A stretch of DNA of 64,000 nt from Paraburkholderia sp. Ac-20340 (GTDB lineage: Bacteria > Pseudomonadota > Gammaproteobacteria > Burkholderiales > Burkholderiaceae): assembly GCF_017104965.1 (NCBI RefSeq), contig NZ_JAAGPR010000022.1:62001-126000 (forward strand). The letters run 5' to 3'. Both the position numbers and the translations under genes were made by a program. The notes below the pieces were generated by a model. That model was not told the origin of the DNA. It ran no database searches and saw nothing but the letters and a program-made list of their open reading frames with translations. Position 1 is the first letter of the stretch. Every line of letters begins with the position of its first letter. Shown in pieces: positions 15,072 to 26,042 of this stretch.

Positions 15072-16927
15072 CGAACGGTATCGACACGACGCCGCTGCGC
15101 ATTGCGCTCGTCGGCAATCCCAATTGCGGCAAGACCGCGCTTTTCAATCTGCTCACCGGCGCGCGCCAGAAAGTCGCGAACTACGCGGGCGTGACCGTCG
15201 AGCGCAAGGAAGGCCGCTTCGCCACGCCGGCTGGCCGCAGGATTCAACTGCTCGATTTGCCGGGCGCGTACAGCTTCGATTCCGCCAGCCCCGACGAACG
15301 CGTCACGCACGACGTGCTGATGGGCCGCTATCCCGGCGAAGCGATTCCCGACCTCGTGGTCTGCGTGGCCGACGCCACGAATCTGCGCCTGCATCTGCGC
15401 TTCGTGCTCGAAGTCAAACGCATGGGCCGCCCGGTCGTGCTCGCGCTCAACATGATGGACGCCGCAAAGCGCCGCGGCATTACCGTCGATGTGCCGAAGC
15501 TTGCCCAGGCGCTCGGCATGCCCGTGGTCGAAACGGTGGCCGTGCAGCGCAATGGCGCGCAGCCGCTCATCGACCTGATCGATCGTGTCGGCGCGAATGC
15601 CGCCCTTGCACAGCAGCCGAGCGCCACCGACGCCGATACCGATCTGCACGCCACCGTGCGCCGCATCCTCGCCGATGCCGTGACGATGCCGCGCGCCACC
15701 GACGCACGCGACGACGCCATCGACAGCGTCGCGCTGCATCCCGTGCTCGGCCCGCTGATTCTGGCCGTGGTGATGTTCCTCGTGTTTCAGGCCGTGTATT
15801 CGCTGGGCAAGCCGCTGACCGATTCGATCGGCGATGGCTTCGACTGGCTTGGCGGCATCGCGGGCGCGTGGCTGCCCGATGGCCCGCTGCGCAGTCTGCT
15901 GACCGACGGTCTGCTCACGGGTCTGGGCACCGTGCTCGGCTTTCTGCCGGAAATTCTGGTGCTGTTCTTCTTCATCCTCGTGCTGGAGGAATCGGGCTAT
16001 CTGCCGCGCGCGGCATTCCTGCTCGATCGCATGATGGTGTCGGTCGGCCTCACGGGACGCTCGTTCATTCCGCTGCTCTCCAGCTTCGCCTGCGCGATTC
16101 CTGGCGTGATGGGCACGCGCAGCATCTCCGATCCGCGCGACCGCCTGGCGACGATTCTCGTTGCCCCGCTGATGACCTGTTCCGCGCGTCTGCCGGTCTA
16201 CGCGCTGCTGATCAGCGCGTTCATTCCGCATCGCCTGGTGTTCGGCCTCTTCAACCTGCAAGGTCTCGTACTGTTCGCGCTGTACGTTGCAGGCATCCTG
16301 GGCGCGATGGCGGTGGGCTGGGTCATGAAGCATCTGCGCCGCGACCGCACCGAACACGCGCTGCTGATGGAACTGCCTTCGTATCGCATCCCGCGTGCGC
16401 GCGATGTGGCGATCGGCCTGTGGGAGCGTTGCACGATCTTCCTCAAACGCCTCACGGGCATCATCCTCGCGCTGACCGTCATCATGTGGTTCGTGTCGAC
16501 GTTCCCCTCGCCGCCTGCGGGCGCAACCGGGCCCGCCATCGACTACACCATCGCCGGTTATCTGGGCCGCGCGCTGCAATGGCCGTTCGCGCCGCTGGGC
16601 TTCAACTGGCAGATGAGTCTCGCGCTGATCCCCGCATTCGCCGCACGCGAAACAGCCGTGGCCGCGCTCGCCACTGTCTATGCGGTGGCCGGCGGCGACG
16701 CCGACGTGGCCGCACTCGGTCACACGCTCGCGCAGAACTTCTCGGTGGCCAGCGCGCTTTCGCTGATGGTGTGGTTCGCGTTCGCGCCGCAGTGCATGTC
16801 CACGCTCGCCGTGATCCGCCGCGAGACGCGTTCGTGGCGAGCGGTCGTGGTGTCGTTCGGCTATATGTTCGTGATCGCGTATGCGGCTTCCTTCGTCACG
16901 TATCAGGCTGCGAGGTACTTCCTGTGA
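15068..16927 (+). CDS. feoB: Ferrous iron transporter B
   Basis: This 619-residue Fe(II) permease has an N-terminal G domain: G1 GNPNCGKT (16-23), G2 T43 in NYAGVTVERKEG, G3 DLPGAY (63-68) and G4 NMMD. The membrane part has the Gate motifs, with conserved LPRAAFLLDRMM, SSFACAIPGVMGTR and PLMTCSARLPVY containing the Cys and Pro residues thought to line the pore. It is short compared with E. coli FeoB (773) but within the range for beta-proteobacteria. It starts at 15068, overlapping feoA, and overlaps the next gene by 4 nt. Inner membrane. Confidence 0.96.
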   Translation: MTNGIDTTPLRIALVGNPNCGKTALFNLLTGARQKVANYAGVTVERKEGRFATPAGRRIQLLDLPGAYSFDSASPDERVTHDVLMGRYPGEAIPDLVVCVADATNLRLHLRFVLEVKRMGRPVVLALNMMDAAKRRGITVDVPKLAQALGMPVVETVAVQRNGAQPLIDLIDRVGANAALAQQPSATDADTDLHATVRRILADAVTMPRATDARDDAIDSVALHPVLGPLILAVVMFLVFQAVYSLGKPLTDSIGDGFDWLGGIAGAWLPDGPLRSLLTDGLLTGLGTVLGFLPEILVLFFFILVLEESGYLPRAAFLLDRMMVSVGLTGRSFIPLLSSFACAIPGVMGTRSISDPRDRLATILVAPLMTCSARLPVYALLISAFIPHRLVFGLFNLQGLVLFALYVAGILGAMAVGWVMKHLRRDRTEHALLMELPSYRIPRARDVAIGLWERCTIFLKRLTGIILALTVIMWFVSTFPSPPAGATGPAIDYTIAGYLGRALQWPFAPLGFNWQMSLALIPAFAARETAVAALATVYAVAGGDADVAALGHTLAQNFSVASALSLMVWFAFAPQCMSTLAVIRRETRSWRAVVVSFGYMFVIAYAASFVTYQAARYFL

Positions 16928-17214
16928 GCGCGAATCTGCTGTTGCAATACGCCGTGATCGCACTGCTGGTCGCGGCGAGTCTCTGGACCGCGCTGCGCAA
17001 GGTTGCGCCGAAAACCACCCTGCGTGTGCAGGCGGGCGTGGCCGCACCTTTGTTGCGTCCGCAACGAGGAGCGATGACGCAACGCATCGGCCGCTGGCTG
17101 CAGCCCAGGGGCGCCACCGGCGATTGCGGCGACGGCTGCGGTACGTGCGGCACTTGCGGGCCGAGCGATGCGCCGGTTGAACAGACCGTGACGTTCCATC
17201 CACCGCGTAAATAA
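16924..17214 (+). CDS. FeoB-associated Cys-rich protein, DUF6587-like
   Basis: This 96-residue protein starts at a GTG that overlaps the feoB stop (GTGA). One N-terminal membrane helix (LLLQYAVIALLVAASLWTAL) is followed by a basic stretch and a Cys cluster DCGDGCGTCGTCG near residue 70. Position and design match the small FeoB-associated Cys-rich proteins (DUF6587) that replace FeoC in many beta-proteobacteria. Iron binding or cluster sensing by the Cys residues is inferred. A terminator follows at 17250. Confidence 0.85.
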   Translation: MSANLLLQYAVIALLVAASLWTALRKVAPKTTLRVQAGVAAPLLRPQRGAMTQRIGRWLQPRGATGDCGDGCGTCGTCGPSDAPVEQTVTFHPPRK

Positions 17215-17249
17215 GCGCTCTCGATGCGCCGCAATAGCGCGTGATAAAG

Positions 17250-17282
17250 ACGGCCCGCCGGATCACCCCGGCGGGCCGTTTC
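17250..17282 (+). terminator. Intrinsic terminator of the feo operon
   Basis: A perfect 12-bp stem ACGGCCCGCCGG / CCGGCGGGCCGT with loop ATCACC is followed by TTTCGTTTG. Confidence 0.85.
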
Positions 17283-17412
17283 GTTTGATGCCGCGCGCCG
17301 CTCGCCCGGCGTGATCAAGCGCCTGTCACAGAGTTTCCGCTACACTCCCCGCAGCAAGGCCCACCCGCGCAACGTTACGCGCGACTTTCATTTCATTCGC
17401 CCTTCTGCGCCG

Positions 17413-18213
17413 ATGCCTCACGTTCCTCACGCTCCCGCCGTTGTTTCTGCCCGCCGCCGCTACGCGTCGCTTGCCGCCGCGCTGGGCGCTTCGCTCATCA
17501 CGGCGCTGGCCGCCAGCGGTTGCGTGCGGCTTTCGGCTTTCGACGCGAACGGGCTCTGGAAAGTCGTAGGCGGCCAGTGCGTGCCGAACGCGCGCGACAA
17601 GGGCAATCCGGGGCCGTGCACCAAGGTCGATTTCGACAAGCGCTATGCGGTGCTCAAAGATATCAACGGCCGCGCGCAATATCTGCTGATTCCCACCGAC
17701 CGCGTTTCCGGCATCGAAAGCCCCGATATTCTCTATGCGGGCTCGCCGGAATACTGGTCCGGCGCCTGGGCCGCGGGCCGCTACGTGAACGAAAAGCTCA
17801 AGACCACGCTCGCCCCCACGCAACTGGGCCTCGAAATCAATTCGTCGCAGCAGCGCTCGCAGAATCAACTGCATATTCACGTCGATTGCATGCGCAACGA
17901 TATCGCCGATGCACTCGCGCCTTATCGGCATGATGCGCCCGGCTCATGGCGCTGGACGACGCTCGACGGCAAGCGCTATCGCATCACGCGCGTAACGAGT
18001 CTGACCGACCGCTCGAATCCGTTCCGCGTGGTCGAGCGCGATCTCGGTCCGCAGCAAGGCATGGCTACGCAGACCATTCTCGTCACCGGTGCTGGCCCCG
18101 ACACGGCCCGCGACGGCTGGCTGATCGTCAACAGCGCCCAGGATGTGGAAGGTGGCACAGGCACGGCCGAAGGTCTGCTCGATCACGCCTGCGCGCTCGC
18201 CAAAGCACCCTAA
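17413..18213 (+). CDS. cdh: CDP-diacylglycerol pyrophosphatase
   Basis: This 266-residue enzyme hydrolyses CDP-diacylglycerol to phosphatidate and CMP. The Cdh family signatures are LWKVVGGQCVPNA, NGRAQYLLIPTDRVSGIESP and the HIT-like catalytic HIHVDC after SQQRSQNQL. The N-terminus is basic and then hydrophobic, ending in ALAASGC, so it may be a lipoprotein or membrane-anchored. The ATG at 17413 is chosen over an upstream ATG at 17311, which would add a non-conserved basic stretch. Convergent with the MarR gene. Confidence 0.9.
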   Translation: MPHVPHAPAVVSARRRYASLAAALGASLITALAASGCVRLSAFDANGLWKVVGGQCVPNARDKGNPGPCTKVDFDKRYAVLKDINGRAQYLLIPTDRVSGIESPDILYAGSPEYWSGAWAAGRYVNEKLKTTLAPTQLGLEINSSQQRSQNQLHIHVDCMRNDIADALAPYRHDAPGSWRWTTLDGKRYRITRVTSLTDRSNPFRVVERDLGPQQGMATQTILVTGAGPDTARDGWLIVNSAQDVEGGTGTAEGLLDHACALAKAP

Positions 18214-18228
18214 GCCACGCCGCGAGGC

Positions 18229-18732
18229 TCAGTCCTCGCGTGCCTGCGCCACCAGCCAGCGGCGGATCACCTGCTCCTCATCGGCGTTAAAGCCTTCGAG
18301 CATCTGTGTTTCCAGCTTCCGCACGCGGGCACGGCATTGCTTGAGCAGGCTCTGCCCCGCTTCCGTCACCTCGATCTGCTGAATACGCCCGTGCACGGGA
18401 TGCGGGCGGCGCTCGATCAAGGCATGACGCGTGAGATTCGCGACGATCACGCTGACTGTCTGCGGCGTGAGCGCCGCGAGCCGCGCGAGATCCGCACCCG
18501 AGACGCCGGGGTACGCCACCAGCATCGTCAACACCACGAATTGCGGCGGCGTAATGCCCAGATCGTCGAGTGCACGCTCCATGCGCAAGCGCTGCGCGGC
18601 GCCCGCCTGACGCAGCAGATAGCCGATGTAACCGCTCTCGCCACGCTTGCCTTCGCCCGGCGACGGAATAGCCGTTGCGGCATCAGGCCCGTTTTTGGGC
18701 ATTCTGGGTATACGCTTCGTTGTATTGCGCAT
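18229..18732 (-). CDS. MarR family transcriptional regulator
   Basis: This 167-residue winged-helix regulator has the MarR core: GYLLRQAGAAQRLRMERALD, LGITPPQFVVLTMLVAYPG, SGADLARLAALTPQTVSVIV as recognition helix region, and the wing RRPHPVHGRIQQIEVTEAG. The ATG at 18732 is chosen; another at 18702 is possible, neither with a strong Shine-Dalgarno. It is divergent from the AhpD-like gene, 66 bp apart, so it probably regulates that gene and itself. Confidence 0.9.
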   Translation of the reverse strand: MRNTTKRIPRMPKNGPDAATAIPSPGEGKRGESGYIGYLLRQAGAAQRLRMERALDDLGITPPQFVVLTMLVAYPGVSGADLARLAALTPQTVSVIVANLTRHALIERRPHPVHGRIQQIEVTEAGQSLLKQCRARVRKLETQMLEGFNADEEQVIRRWLVAQARED

Positions 18733-18798
18733 GATGTCAGCATTCGAATATGATGTTCGTGCTCTGATATTATCCTCCAACCGATACGAGGTCCAGTC

Positions 18799-19257
18799 AT
18801 GTCGCAACGCATTTCCTATGAAACGTTTTCGCACGATGCACCGCAAGTGGTTGCCGGGCTCGTGACGATGAGCAAGGCCGTGGATGCGTCCGGCCTCGAA
18901 AAGTCGCTGACTGAATTGCTGAAGATTCGCGCATCGCAGATCAACGGCTGCGCGTTCTGCATCCAGTACCACCTGAATATCGCGCGCGGCTTGCCGATTG
19001 CGCAGGAAAAGCTCGATCTGCTGACGGCGTGGCACGAAGCGCGCTCGTTCTATAGCGAGCGCGAACAAGCCGCCCTGGCCTATACAGAGGCGCTCACTGC
19101 AAAGCTGCACGAAGGCGTGAGCGAAGGACTCTATCGAAAAGTCGCCGAGCAGTTTCCCGGCGAGCAGATGGCGTTTCTGACCACCGCCATCGCCAACATC
19201 AATGCGTGGAATCGCATTGGCGTAGCGTTGCAGTTTGCGCCGCCTGTGAAGGCTTGA
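18799..19257 (+). CDS. AhpD-like carboxymuconolactone decarboxylase family protein
   Basis: This 152-residue protein has the AhpD-type redox motif C51-A-F-C54 with H58 (INGCAFCIQYHLNIARG), then LTAWHEARSFYSEREQAALAY. These proteins reduce peroxides or act in thiol redox cycles. Length and motif place it in the alkylhydroperoxidase (CMD) family rather than in protocatechuate degradation. Divergent MarR gene next door suggests induction by oxidants or electrophiles (inference). Confidence 0.9.
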   Translation: MSQRISYETFSHDAPQVVAGLVTMSKAVDASGLEKSLTELLKIRASQINGCAFCIQYHLNIARGLPIAQEKLDLLTAWHEARSFYSEREQAALAYTEALTAKLHEGVSEGLYRKVAEQFPGEQMAFLTTAIANINAWNRIGVALQFAPPVKA

Positions 19258-19269
19258 ACGCAATGGATA

Positions 19270-19299
19270 CGGGCCTGCTGCGTTGCGCGAGCAGGCCCG
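19270..19299. terminator. Hairpin between convergent genes
   Basis: A 10-bp perfect stem CGGGCCTGCT / AGCAGGCCCG with a 10-nt loop lies between the AhpD-like gene and liuD. T runs are weak on both sides. Confidence 0.6.
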
Positions 19300-19327
19300 C
19301 TTGCTTGCGAAACGCCCTGAACGCCGC

Positions 19328-21337
<2,010 letters not shown>

Positions 21338-21369
21338 AAGAAGTCTCGCTATGGAGTCTTGAGCAGGTC

Positions 21370-22155
21370 TCAGGCGCGCCAGCCGGGCGTACGCTTTTCG
21401 AGGAACGACGACACGCCGTCGCGCCCTTCGTCGCTCGCGCGAATCCGCGCGATGCGCTGCGCCGTATCGTCGATCAGTGCATCGTCGATAGCCGTGCCCG
21501 CGATATCCTGGACAAGCTGCTTGCATTCGCGCACTGCGTTCGGGCTGTTTGCACAGAGCGTGTCGGCGATACGCTGCACGGTGGCATCGAGTTCGCTCGC
21601 ACTCACCGCTTCGCTCACGAGGCCAAGACGCAGCGCCGTTGCGCAATCGAACGCTTCAGCCGTGACAAAGTAGCGGCGTGCTGCCTGCTCGCCCAGTGCG
21701 CGAATCACATAAGGCGCGATGGTGGCGGGCATCAGACCGAGCCGCGCTTCGGAGAGACAGAAGTTCACCGTATCCGCCGCAACGACGATATCGGCTGCAC
21801 AAACGAGGCCCATACCGCCTGCGTAAGCATCGCCATGCACGCGCGCAATCACCGGTTTGGGACAACGATAGATCGCCGATAGCATCTGCGCGAGACGCAA
21901 TGCATCGGCGTGGTTCTCTTCATTCGAGTAACCGGCCATCTTGCGCATCCAGTTCAGATCCGCGCCTGCGCAGAAGGCTTTTCCGTTGCCAGCGAGCACG
22001 ATCGCACGCACGTCATTGCGCGCACCTAAAGCCGTAAACGCAGCGCTGATATCCGCAATCATCGCCTCGTTGAACGCGTTGCGCACATCGGGGCGATTGA
22101 GCGTGACGGTGGCAACATGGCCCGCGAATTCGACAGTGAGCGTTTCGTAGTTCAT
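21370..22155 (-). CDS. liuC: Methylglutaconyl-CoA hydratase
   Basis: This 261-residue crotonase-family enzyme hydrates 3-methylglutaconyl-CoA to 3-hydroxy-3-methylglutaryl-CoA. Oxyanion-hole strands are visible: KAFCAGADLNWMRKM and ARVHGDAYAGGMGLVCAADI. Members of this subfamily share GADLNWM. It sits between the two carboxylase subunit genes with short spacers, so it is cotranscribed. The call rests on context as well as on motif. Confidence 0.9.
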   Translation of the reverse strand: MNYETLTVEFAGHVATVTLNRPDVRNAFNEAMIADISAAFTALGARNDVRAIVLAGNGKAFCAGADLNWMRKMAGYSNEENHADALRLAQMLSAIYRCPKPVIARVHGDAYAGGMGLVCAADIVVAADTVNFCLSEARLGLMPATIAPYVIRALGEQAARRYFVTAEAFDCATALRLGLVSEAVSASELDATVQRIADTLCANSPNAVRECKQLVQDIAGTAIDDALIDDTAQRIARIRASDEGRDGVSSFLEKRTPGWRA

Positions 22156-22182
22156 CGTGATGTCTCCTCCTCGCTCGCGGCC

Positions 22183-23790
22183 TTACATGCGGAACACGCC
22201 AAAGCGCGTGTCTTCGATCGGCGCATTCATCGTCGCCGACAAACCCAGGCCGAGCACATCGCGCGTTTGCGCAGGATCGATCACGCCGTCGTCCCACAAG
22301 CGCGCGCTCGCATAATACGGATGACCCTGAACCTCGTATTGATCGCGAATCGGCTGCTTGAACGCCTCTTCTTCTTCGGCGCTCCACGTGCCGCCTTTCG
22401 CTTCGATACCATCGCGGCGCACCGTGGCCAGCACCGAAGCAGCCTGCTCGCCGCCCATCACCGAAATGCGCGCGTTGGGCCACATCCACAGGAAACGCGG
22501 CGAATACGCCCGTCCGCACATGCCGTAATTGCCCGCGCCAAACGAGCCGCCGATGATCACCGTGAACTTCGGCACTTTTGCCGTCGCCACCGCCGTCACC
22601 ATCTTCGCGCCATTGCGTGCAATACCTTCGTTTTCGTACTTGCGGCCCACCATAAATCCCGTGATGTTCTGCAGGAACACCAGCGGAATTTTTCGTTGCG
22701 CGCACAACTCAATGAAATGCGCGCCCTTGAGCGCCGATTCGGAAAACAGAATGCCGTTATTCGCGACGATGCCAACCGGGTGTCCCCAGATATGCGCAAA
22801 GCCCGTCACAAGCGTGGTGCCATAGCGCGCCTTGAATTCATCGAAAGCGGAATCGTCGACGATACGCGCGATGACTTCGCGCACATCGAAAGGCTTGCGT
22901 GTATCGACGGGAATCACGCCGTACAGGCTTTTCGCGTCATGGCGCGGCGGCAGCGGTTCACGCAGCGCAACGGGCGGCACCTTGGTGCGATTCAGATTGC
23001 CGACGATCGAGCGCGCAATCGCCAGCGCGTGCGCGTCGTTCTGCGCGAGATGATCGGCCACGCCGGAAAGGCGCGTATGCACGTCGCCGCCACCGAGATC
23101 TTCGGCGCTCACTTCTTCGCCAGTCGCGGCCTTCACGAGCGGCGGACCGCCGAGAAAAATCGTGCCCTGGTTCTTCACGATGATCGATTCATCGCTCATT
23201 GCGGGCACATAGGCGCCGCCCGCCGTGCACGAACCCATCACCACGGCGATCTGCGGAATGCCTTGCGCGGAGAGATTCGCCTGGTTGTAGAAGATGCGGC
23301 CGAAGTGATCGCGATCGGGAAACACATCGTCCTGATTCGGCAGATTCGCGCCGCCCGAATCGACGAGATACACGCAGGGCAAGCGGTTTTCCTGCGCGAT
23401 TTCCTGCGCGCGCACGTGCTTTTTGACGGTCACGGGATAATACGTGCCGCCCTTCACGGTGGCGTCGTTACAGACGATCACGCATTCCTGGCCGGCAATG
23501 CGTCCAATGCCGGTGATGACGCCCGCGCCAGGCGCATCGTCGTTATACATGCCGTAGGCGGCAAGCTGCGAAAGCTCCAGAAACGGCGTGCCCGGATCGA
23601 GCAGTTGCGCGATGCGATCGCGCGGCAGCAGCTTGCCCCGCGAAACGTGCTTGTCGCGCGCCGCCGCGCCGCCGCCCAGCGAAAGCTTCTGGATCTTCTC
23701 ACGCAGGTCGGCGACCAGCGCTTCGAGCGCGGCAGCGTTGGCCTTGAAATCGTCAGAGCGGGGATTGAGCTTCGTTTCGATGATCGGCAT
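22183..23790 (-). CDS. liuB: 3-methylcrotonyl-CoA carboxylase, carboxyltransferase beta subunit
   Basis: This 535-residue carboxyltransferase moves CO2 from biotin to 3-methylcrotonyl-CoA. It has the two crotonase-like halves: GGGAAARDKHVSRGKLLPRD with VYLVDSGGANLPNQDDVFPD and GSCTAGGAYVPAMSDE in the first; VFLQNITGFMVGRKYE, IIGGSFGAGNYGMCGRAY and ISVMGGEQAA in the second. The SGGANLPNQ and GRAYSPRFLWMWPNARISVMG patterns are typical MccB. Full length. It lies 32 bp after liuA. Confidence 0.95.
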   Translation of the reverse strand: MPIIETKLNPRSDDFKANAAALEALVADLREKIQKLSLGGGAAARDKHVSRGKLLPRDRIAQLLDPGTPFLELSQLAAYGMYNDDAPGAGVITGIGRIAGQECVIVCNDATVKGGTYYPVTVKKHVRAQEIAQENRLPCVYLVDSGGANLPNQDDVFPDRDHFGRIFYNQANLSAQGIPQIAVVMGSCTAGGAYVPAMSDESIIVKNQGTIFLGGPPLVKAATGEEVSAEDLGGGDVHTRLSGVADHLAQNDAHALAIARSIVGNLNRTKVPPVALREPLPPRHDAKSLYGVIPVDTRKPFDVREVIARIVDDSAFDEFKARYGTTLVTGFAHIWGHPVGIVANNGILFSESALKGAHFIELCAQRKIPLVFLQNITGFMVGRKYENEGIARNGAKMVTAVATAKVPKFTVIIGGSFGAGNYGMCGRAYSPRFLWMWPNARISVMGGEQAASVLATVRRDGIEAKGGTWSAEEEEAFKQPIRDQYEVQGHPYYASARLWDDGVIDPAQTRDVLGLGLSATMNAPIEDTRFGVFRM

Positions 23791-23822
23791 ATCGTTGTTC
23801 TCGCAACGTTTCTCTCAGGCTC

Positions 23823-25004
23823 TCAGGCGGTTTCCGCGAACAGTTCGCGGCCAATCAGCATGCGGCGGATCTCGCTGGTGCCCGCGCCGATTTCGTAGAG
23901 CTTCGCGTCACGCCAGAGACGTCCCACGGGATACTCGTTGATATAGCCGTTGCCGCCCAGGATCTGGATCGCTTCGCCCGCCATCCACGTGGCTTTTTCG
24001 GCGGTGTAGAGAATCACGCCCGCGCAGTCCTTGCGCACCTGACGCACATGACCCGCGCCCAGCGTGTCGAGCTGGCGACCGACCGCGTAGAGATACGCGC
24101 GGCAGGCCTGGAACGTGGTGTAGAGATCGGCCATCTTGCCCTGAATCAGCTGGAATTCGCCGATGGCCTGACCGAACTGTTTGCGCTCGTGAATGTACGG
24201 CACGACCGCATCCATCACGGCGGCCATGATGCCGGTGGGACCGCCCGCGAGCACCGCGCGCTCGTAGTCGAGGCCGCTCATCAGCACCTTCACGCCGCCA
24301 TTGAGTTGGCCCAGGATGTTTTCCTCCGGCACTTCCACGTCCTGAAACACGAGTTCGCCCGTGTGCGAGCCACGCATGCCGAGCTTGTCGAGTTTCTGCG
24401 CCACGGAGAAACCCTTCATGCCCTTTTCGACGATGAAAGCCGTCATGCCCTTCGGGCCCGCTTCGAGATCGGTCTTGGCGTACACGACCAGCGTGTCGCA
24501 ATCCGGGCCATTGGTGATCCACATCTTCGTGCCGTTGAGCACGTATTTGTCGCCTTTTTTATCGGCACGCAGCTTCATGCTGACGACGTCCGAGCCCGCA
24601 TTCGGCTCGCTCATCGCGAGTGCGCCCACGTGTTCGCCGGAGACCAGTTTGGGCAGATATTTGCGCTTTTGCGCCTCGGTGCCGTTGCGGTGGATCTGGT
24701 TCACGCACAGATTCGAATGCGCGCCGTACGAGAGCCCGACCGAAGCCGATGCGCGTGAGATTTCCTCCATCGCGACCATGTGCGCGGTGTAGCCCATGTT
24801 GGCGCCGCCGTACTCTTCGGAAACCGTCATGCCGAGCACGCCCAGATCGCCGAATTTACGCCAGAGGTCCATCGGGAACTGGTCGGTGCGATCGATCTCG
24901 CCCGCGCGCGGGGCGATCTCTTTCGACGCAAAGTTCGCGATGCTGTCACGCAGCATTTCGACTTCTTCGCCAAGCGGGAACTGCAAACCGGGTACGTTGC
25001 TCAT
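23823..25004 (-). CDS. liuA: Isovaleryl-CoA dehydrogenase
   Basis: This 393-residue FAD enzyme oxidises isovaleryl-CoA to 3-methylcrotonyl-CoA. Acyl-CoA dehydrogenase motifs are LAMSEPNAGSDVVSMKL and KMWITNGPDCDTLVV; the catalytic Glu is at the isovaleryl-type position, E248 in GLDYERAVLAGGPTG; the C-terminus has ILGGNGYINEYPVGRLWRDA. AAGGAG precedes the ATG at 25004; longer reading adds non-conserved residues. First gene of the liuABCD operon. A palindrome 86 bp or more upstream is the likely operator. Confidence 0.95.
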   Translation of the reverse strand: MSNVPGLQFPLGEEVEMLRDSIANFASKEIAPRAGEIDRTDQFPMDLWRKFGDLGVLGMTVSEEYGGANMGYTAHMVAMEEISRASASVGLSYGAHSNLCVNQIHRNGTEAQKRKYLPKLVSGEHVGALAMSEPNAGSDVVSMKLRADKKGDKYVLNGTKMWITNGPDCDTLVVYAKTDLEAGPKGMTAFIVEKGMKGFSVAQKLDKLGMRGSHTGELVFQDVEVPEENILGQLNGGVKVLMSGLDYERAVLAGGPTGIMAAVMDAVVPYIHERKQFGQAIGEFQLIQGKMADLYTTFQACRAYLYAVGRQLDTLGAGHVRQVRKDCAGVILYTAEKATWMAGEAIQILGGNGYINEYPVGRLWRDAKLYEIGAGTSEIRRMLIGRELFAETA

Positions 25005-25089
25005 TCTGTTGTCTCCTTGATCGGCATGGGCGCGGGCCTGCAGGTCGTGACTGCCCGTGGCTTCCCTTAGGGGACACATTTCACGCCAC

Positions 25090-25107
25090 ATTTACGTTAA
25101 CGTCAAT
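25090..25107. promoter_or_regulatory. Palindromic operator candidate for the liu operon
   Basis: ATTTACGTTAACGTCAAT is an 18-bp palindrome with 8 of 9 base pairs and a perfect ACGTTAACGT core. It lies between liuA (start 25004) and the divergent TetR gene (start 25234). A second weaker inverted repeat, TCTGAG-N5-CTCAGA, is at 25115-25131. Binding by the adjacent TetR protein is inferred. Confidence 0.6.
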
Positions 25108-25233
25108 AGGTATTTCTGAGCGTCACTCAGATTTTCGGATCAATCGATCGATCCTCATGTAAAAACGCCTTTCGGCGAGAGAAACATGGTGCATAATCGG
25201 CACAAATTCGCCATTAAGTGACCCTTACTCAGA

Positions 25234-25983
25234 ATGCCTGCCGCTCCCAAAACCGCCCTGCCCGCCTCGCGCCGCGAACCCGCCGGACGCAAGTCCCAGC
25301 AGCGCGTGAAGGAAATTCTCGAAGCGGGACGCGAGGTGTTTTCCGAAAAAGGCTACACACGCGCGACAACGGCCGAAATCGCACAACGGCTCGGCGTTTC
25401 CGAAGCCACGGTGTTCAGCTACTTTCGCGGCAAGCGCGAGTTGTGCGCGCGCGTGATCGGCGACTGGTATGACGAATCGATCGAGGCCATCGAATCGGGC
25501 CTGCCGCGCGACGGCACGGTACGTCAGCAATTCGCCTTTATCGTGCGCATGCATTTGCAGTTGATGCTGGAAAGCGGCACGGGCATCTGCGAGCTGGTGC
25601 TATCGGAAGGCCGCACGCGCCATCACGATCTGAGCGAAGCGCTCATGGAAATGCAGCGGCGCTATACCGCGCCGCTCATGCGCGTGCTCGCACGCGGCCA
25701 GGAATGCGGACAGATTCGCAACGACATGCCGCTGCGTCTGCTGCGCTCGCTCGTGTTCGGCCCGATGGAACATGTGCTGTGGGACGCGACGCTCGCCAAC
25801 CGCCGCACGGATATCGACGCTACAGCAGAACAACTCGCCGATGTGCTCTGGAGCGCGCTGCAACCGCCCAATCTGGAACTGGCCGCACTCGCGCAATTCA
25901 GCCAGGACGTCGGCGAAGCCATGCAACGCCTCTCGCGCGAACGCACGCCGCGCAAGGCAGGGGCGCAACACGCGCACGACTGA
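25234..25983 (+). CDS. TetR family regulator, LiuQ candidate
   Basis: This 249-residue regulator has an N-terminal helix-turn-helix (about residues 22-70: RVKEILEAGREVFSEKGYTR, TTAEIAQRLGVSEATVFSYF) and a helical ligand domain. It is divergent from liuABCD. A TetR regulator called LiuQ is described for branched-chain amino acid degradation genes in beta-proteobacteria, while gamma-proteobacteria use the MerR-type LiuR; position makes this gene a good LiuQ candidate. That identity is inferred, so no symbol is given. The ATG lies after a weak ribosome site. Confidence 0.85.
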   Translation: MPAAPKTALPASRREPAGRKSQQRVKEILEAGREVFSEKGYTRATTAEIAQRLGVSEATVFSYFRGKRELCARVIGDWYDESIEAIESGLPRDGTVRQQFAFIVRMHLQLMLESGTGICELVLSEGRTRHHDLSEALMEMQRRYTAPLMRVLARGQECGQIRNDMPLRLLRSLVFGPMEHVLWDATLANRRTDIDATAEQLADVLWSALQPPNLELAALAQFSQDVGEAMQRLSRERTPRKAGAQHAHD

Positions 25984-26042
25984 GCCTGCACCGGTGATTT
26001 CGCGCTAAGCTGGCAGGCGTTCTCCTTTACGCGCAGGACGTC

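Noticed and set aside
14885..17266. 793-codon minus-strand frame opposite feoB
   Set aside because: The plus strand holds feoA-feoB with intact motifs; the opposite frame is low-complexity Arg/His/Glu sequence.
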